The notes below the pieces were generated by a model, which saw only the letters and a program-made list of their open reading frames with translations, was not told the DNA's origin and did no database searches. 64,000 nt of DNA. Source: Actinomadura sp. WMMA1423. Its GTDB lineage: Bacteria; Actinomycetota; Actinomycetes; Streptosporangiales; Streptosporangiaceae. The number at the start of each line of letters is the position of its first letter. The first letter of the stretch is position 1. A program made the position numbers and the translations under genes. Positions 63,064-64,000 of this stretch are shown here, piece after piece. The stretch is from contig NZ_CP041244.1 in the NCBI RefSeq assembly GCF_006547145.1, positions 5,394,001-5,458,000 on the forward strand, given 5' to 3'.

Positions 63064-64000
63064 CAGGACCAGTCCTTGAGCACGTCTTCCTGCATGATCT
63101 TCTGGAACAGCCCCTTGAAGCGGGCCTGTTCGCAAGACCGCCCAGAACTGCGTAGCCGGCGCAGCAGCTTGGTCGCAGAGACGGGCCCTGCTTCCTCTGC
63201 CATGGCTGTGCGAATGAAGGCGAACACCTCATCGTCGCTAAGCCTGGCACCCGGAGCCCGGGAGATTACTGGGGGAGCCGACTTTCTCAGTTCCTTCATC
63301 AGGGCGGCAAGCGTCGGCCGCGTGAACGGCTTTTGCTGCTTTCTGGCCATCTCCAGCACGTGGCGGGCGGCCCGTGCATGCAAGGAGAGCAGGCTCCCAC
63401 CTACTGCGGGCTGGACCGCCGCAGAGACAGGGACGATGAAGTTCTCCAGGCCCGGGTACCGGTGGCCAGGCCCGATGATGACAAAGTTGTTCGGATCGAC
63501 TAGCTTCTCGGCCGCCCGCTGGAGATCGGGAGCGCACGGCCTCAGATAGGCGTCCGACATGACGGCAATGACGGCAGCGTCCGGGTTGCTGGCGGCGAGG
63601 TCGGTGAACGTCCGAGGAGCACCGGGGACGGGGCCGGTCCACTCGGCCAAGGCTCCCCACCACCTGCGGGCATCGTCGGTTGTGGAGGCGACAGAGTCCT
63701 TCTGTCCGAAGGCGAAGGTAGCCGCATAGGCGGCGATGGACGCGTCCTCCGGCATCAGCCCGTATCCGGCGGAGCAAACCCACATCGAAGCAGAGGGGCC
63801 AACCACTGCTCCAAGTTGTTTCGCCACCTGCCAATACTCGCCGGCGTACAAGTCGGCTGCGCGGGTGGTCGCTGCTCCGGCGACGAGGCGGCTGATCCAG
63901 TCGTGGCAACGCGCTTGTGTGTCGTGGTTCTGGGGAAGTTCGCGTGCCCGGAGCGTGGAGGAAAGCGAGCCTCGCTTGCGGTTAGCGCAGGTGACGACCA
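63063..64000 (-). CDS. YaaA/DUF6884-like protein, candidate DpdC (start outside window)
   Basis: The frame is open to the right edge: VVTCANRKRGSLSSTLRARE begins within a few codons of 64000, so only a handful of residues are missing. Other blocks are RAADLYAGEYWQVAKQLGAV, SMWVCSAGYGLMPEDASIAA and ATFAFGQKDSV. The end (FAFIRTAMAEEAGPVSATKL) is a helical, wHTH-like tail. The TCxxRKR start and YxGxxW block resemble the YaaA/DUF6884 superfamily. In Salmonella, DpdC converts preQ0 in DNA to the amide form; this gene takes the same place upstream of dpdB-dpdA. Identity as DpdC is a position-led guess. Confidence 0.6.
   Translation of the reverse strand, partial: VVTCANRKRGSLSSTLRARELPQNHDTQARCHDWISRLVAGAATTRAADLYAGEYWQVAKQLGAVVGPSASMWVCSAGYGLMPEDASIAAYAATFAFGQKDSVASTTDDARRWWGALAEWTGPVPGAPRTFTDLAASNPDAAVIAVMSDAYLRPCAPDLQRAAEKLVDPNNFVIIGPGHRYPGLENFIVPVSAAVQPAVGGSLLSLHARAARHVLEMARKQQKPFTRPTLAALMKELRKSAPPVISRAPGARLSDDEVFAFIRTAMAEEAGPVSATKLLRRLRSSGRSCEQARFKGLFQKIMQEDVLKDWS

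Overview
The window is high-GC DNA with frequent GTG and TTG starts, overlapping stop/start junctions and families typical of actinomycetes (SARP/BTAD and large LuxR regulators, XRE-DUF5753/DUF397/ATPase trio, DUF6411, LysR-nitrilase pairs). It most likely comes from a filamentous actinomycete, perhaps a Streptosporangiales/Thermomonosporaceae relative; the genus is inference.

Positions 1-18056 look like ordinary chromosome. They hold a BTAD regulator cut by the left edge, a dehalogenase-like alpha/beta hydrolase, a cell-wall amidase, a secreted lipase, an MMPL transporter, a 916-residue LuxR-family ATPase regulator facing an NmrA-like reductase, a run of small accessory genes (TY-Chap-like, leucine-rich repeat, PLAT/LH2), a nitrilase with a divergent LysR regulator, and a dienelactone-hydrolase gene split by a complete IS630-family element with a TA duplication.

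Positions 18100-41400 are a mosaic mobile region. A tRNA-Pro-like fragment (probable attachment site) precedes a tyrosine integrase. Then come a 1529-residue predicted defence protein (nuclease-like domain, STAND/NB-ARC NTPase, TPRs, SEC-C zinc motif), an IS5-family element beside a broken second integrase, a large unrecognised gene, an XRE-peptide deformylase fusion facing an oxidoreductase/aminotransferase/Nudix operon, an XRE-DUF397-anti-sigma-like ATPase set, a MobC/relaxase mobilisation module flanked by tRNA-like repeats, an excisionase-like HTH gene, and a decayed ISL3 transposase.

Positions 41750-64000 hold a dpd system (7-deazaguanine DNA modification plus predicted restriction). A rightward operon dpdE-F-G-H-I-J-K-D converges on a leftward operon made of a YaaA/DpdC-like gene (cut by the right edge), dpdB, dpdA and a second dpdB. 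DpdA is expected to exchange guanine in DNA for preQ0 with DpdB help. The DpdC-like protein may convert it to the amide form. DpdD-K supply helicases, ATPases and a phospholipase-D-like protein that act against unmodified DNA. No preQ0 biosynthesis genes lie in the window. The unusual points are two DpdB paralogues flanking DpdA and carriage of the system next to a mobilisation module and a second candidate defence gene.
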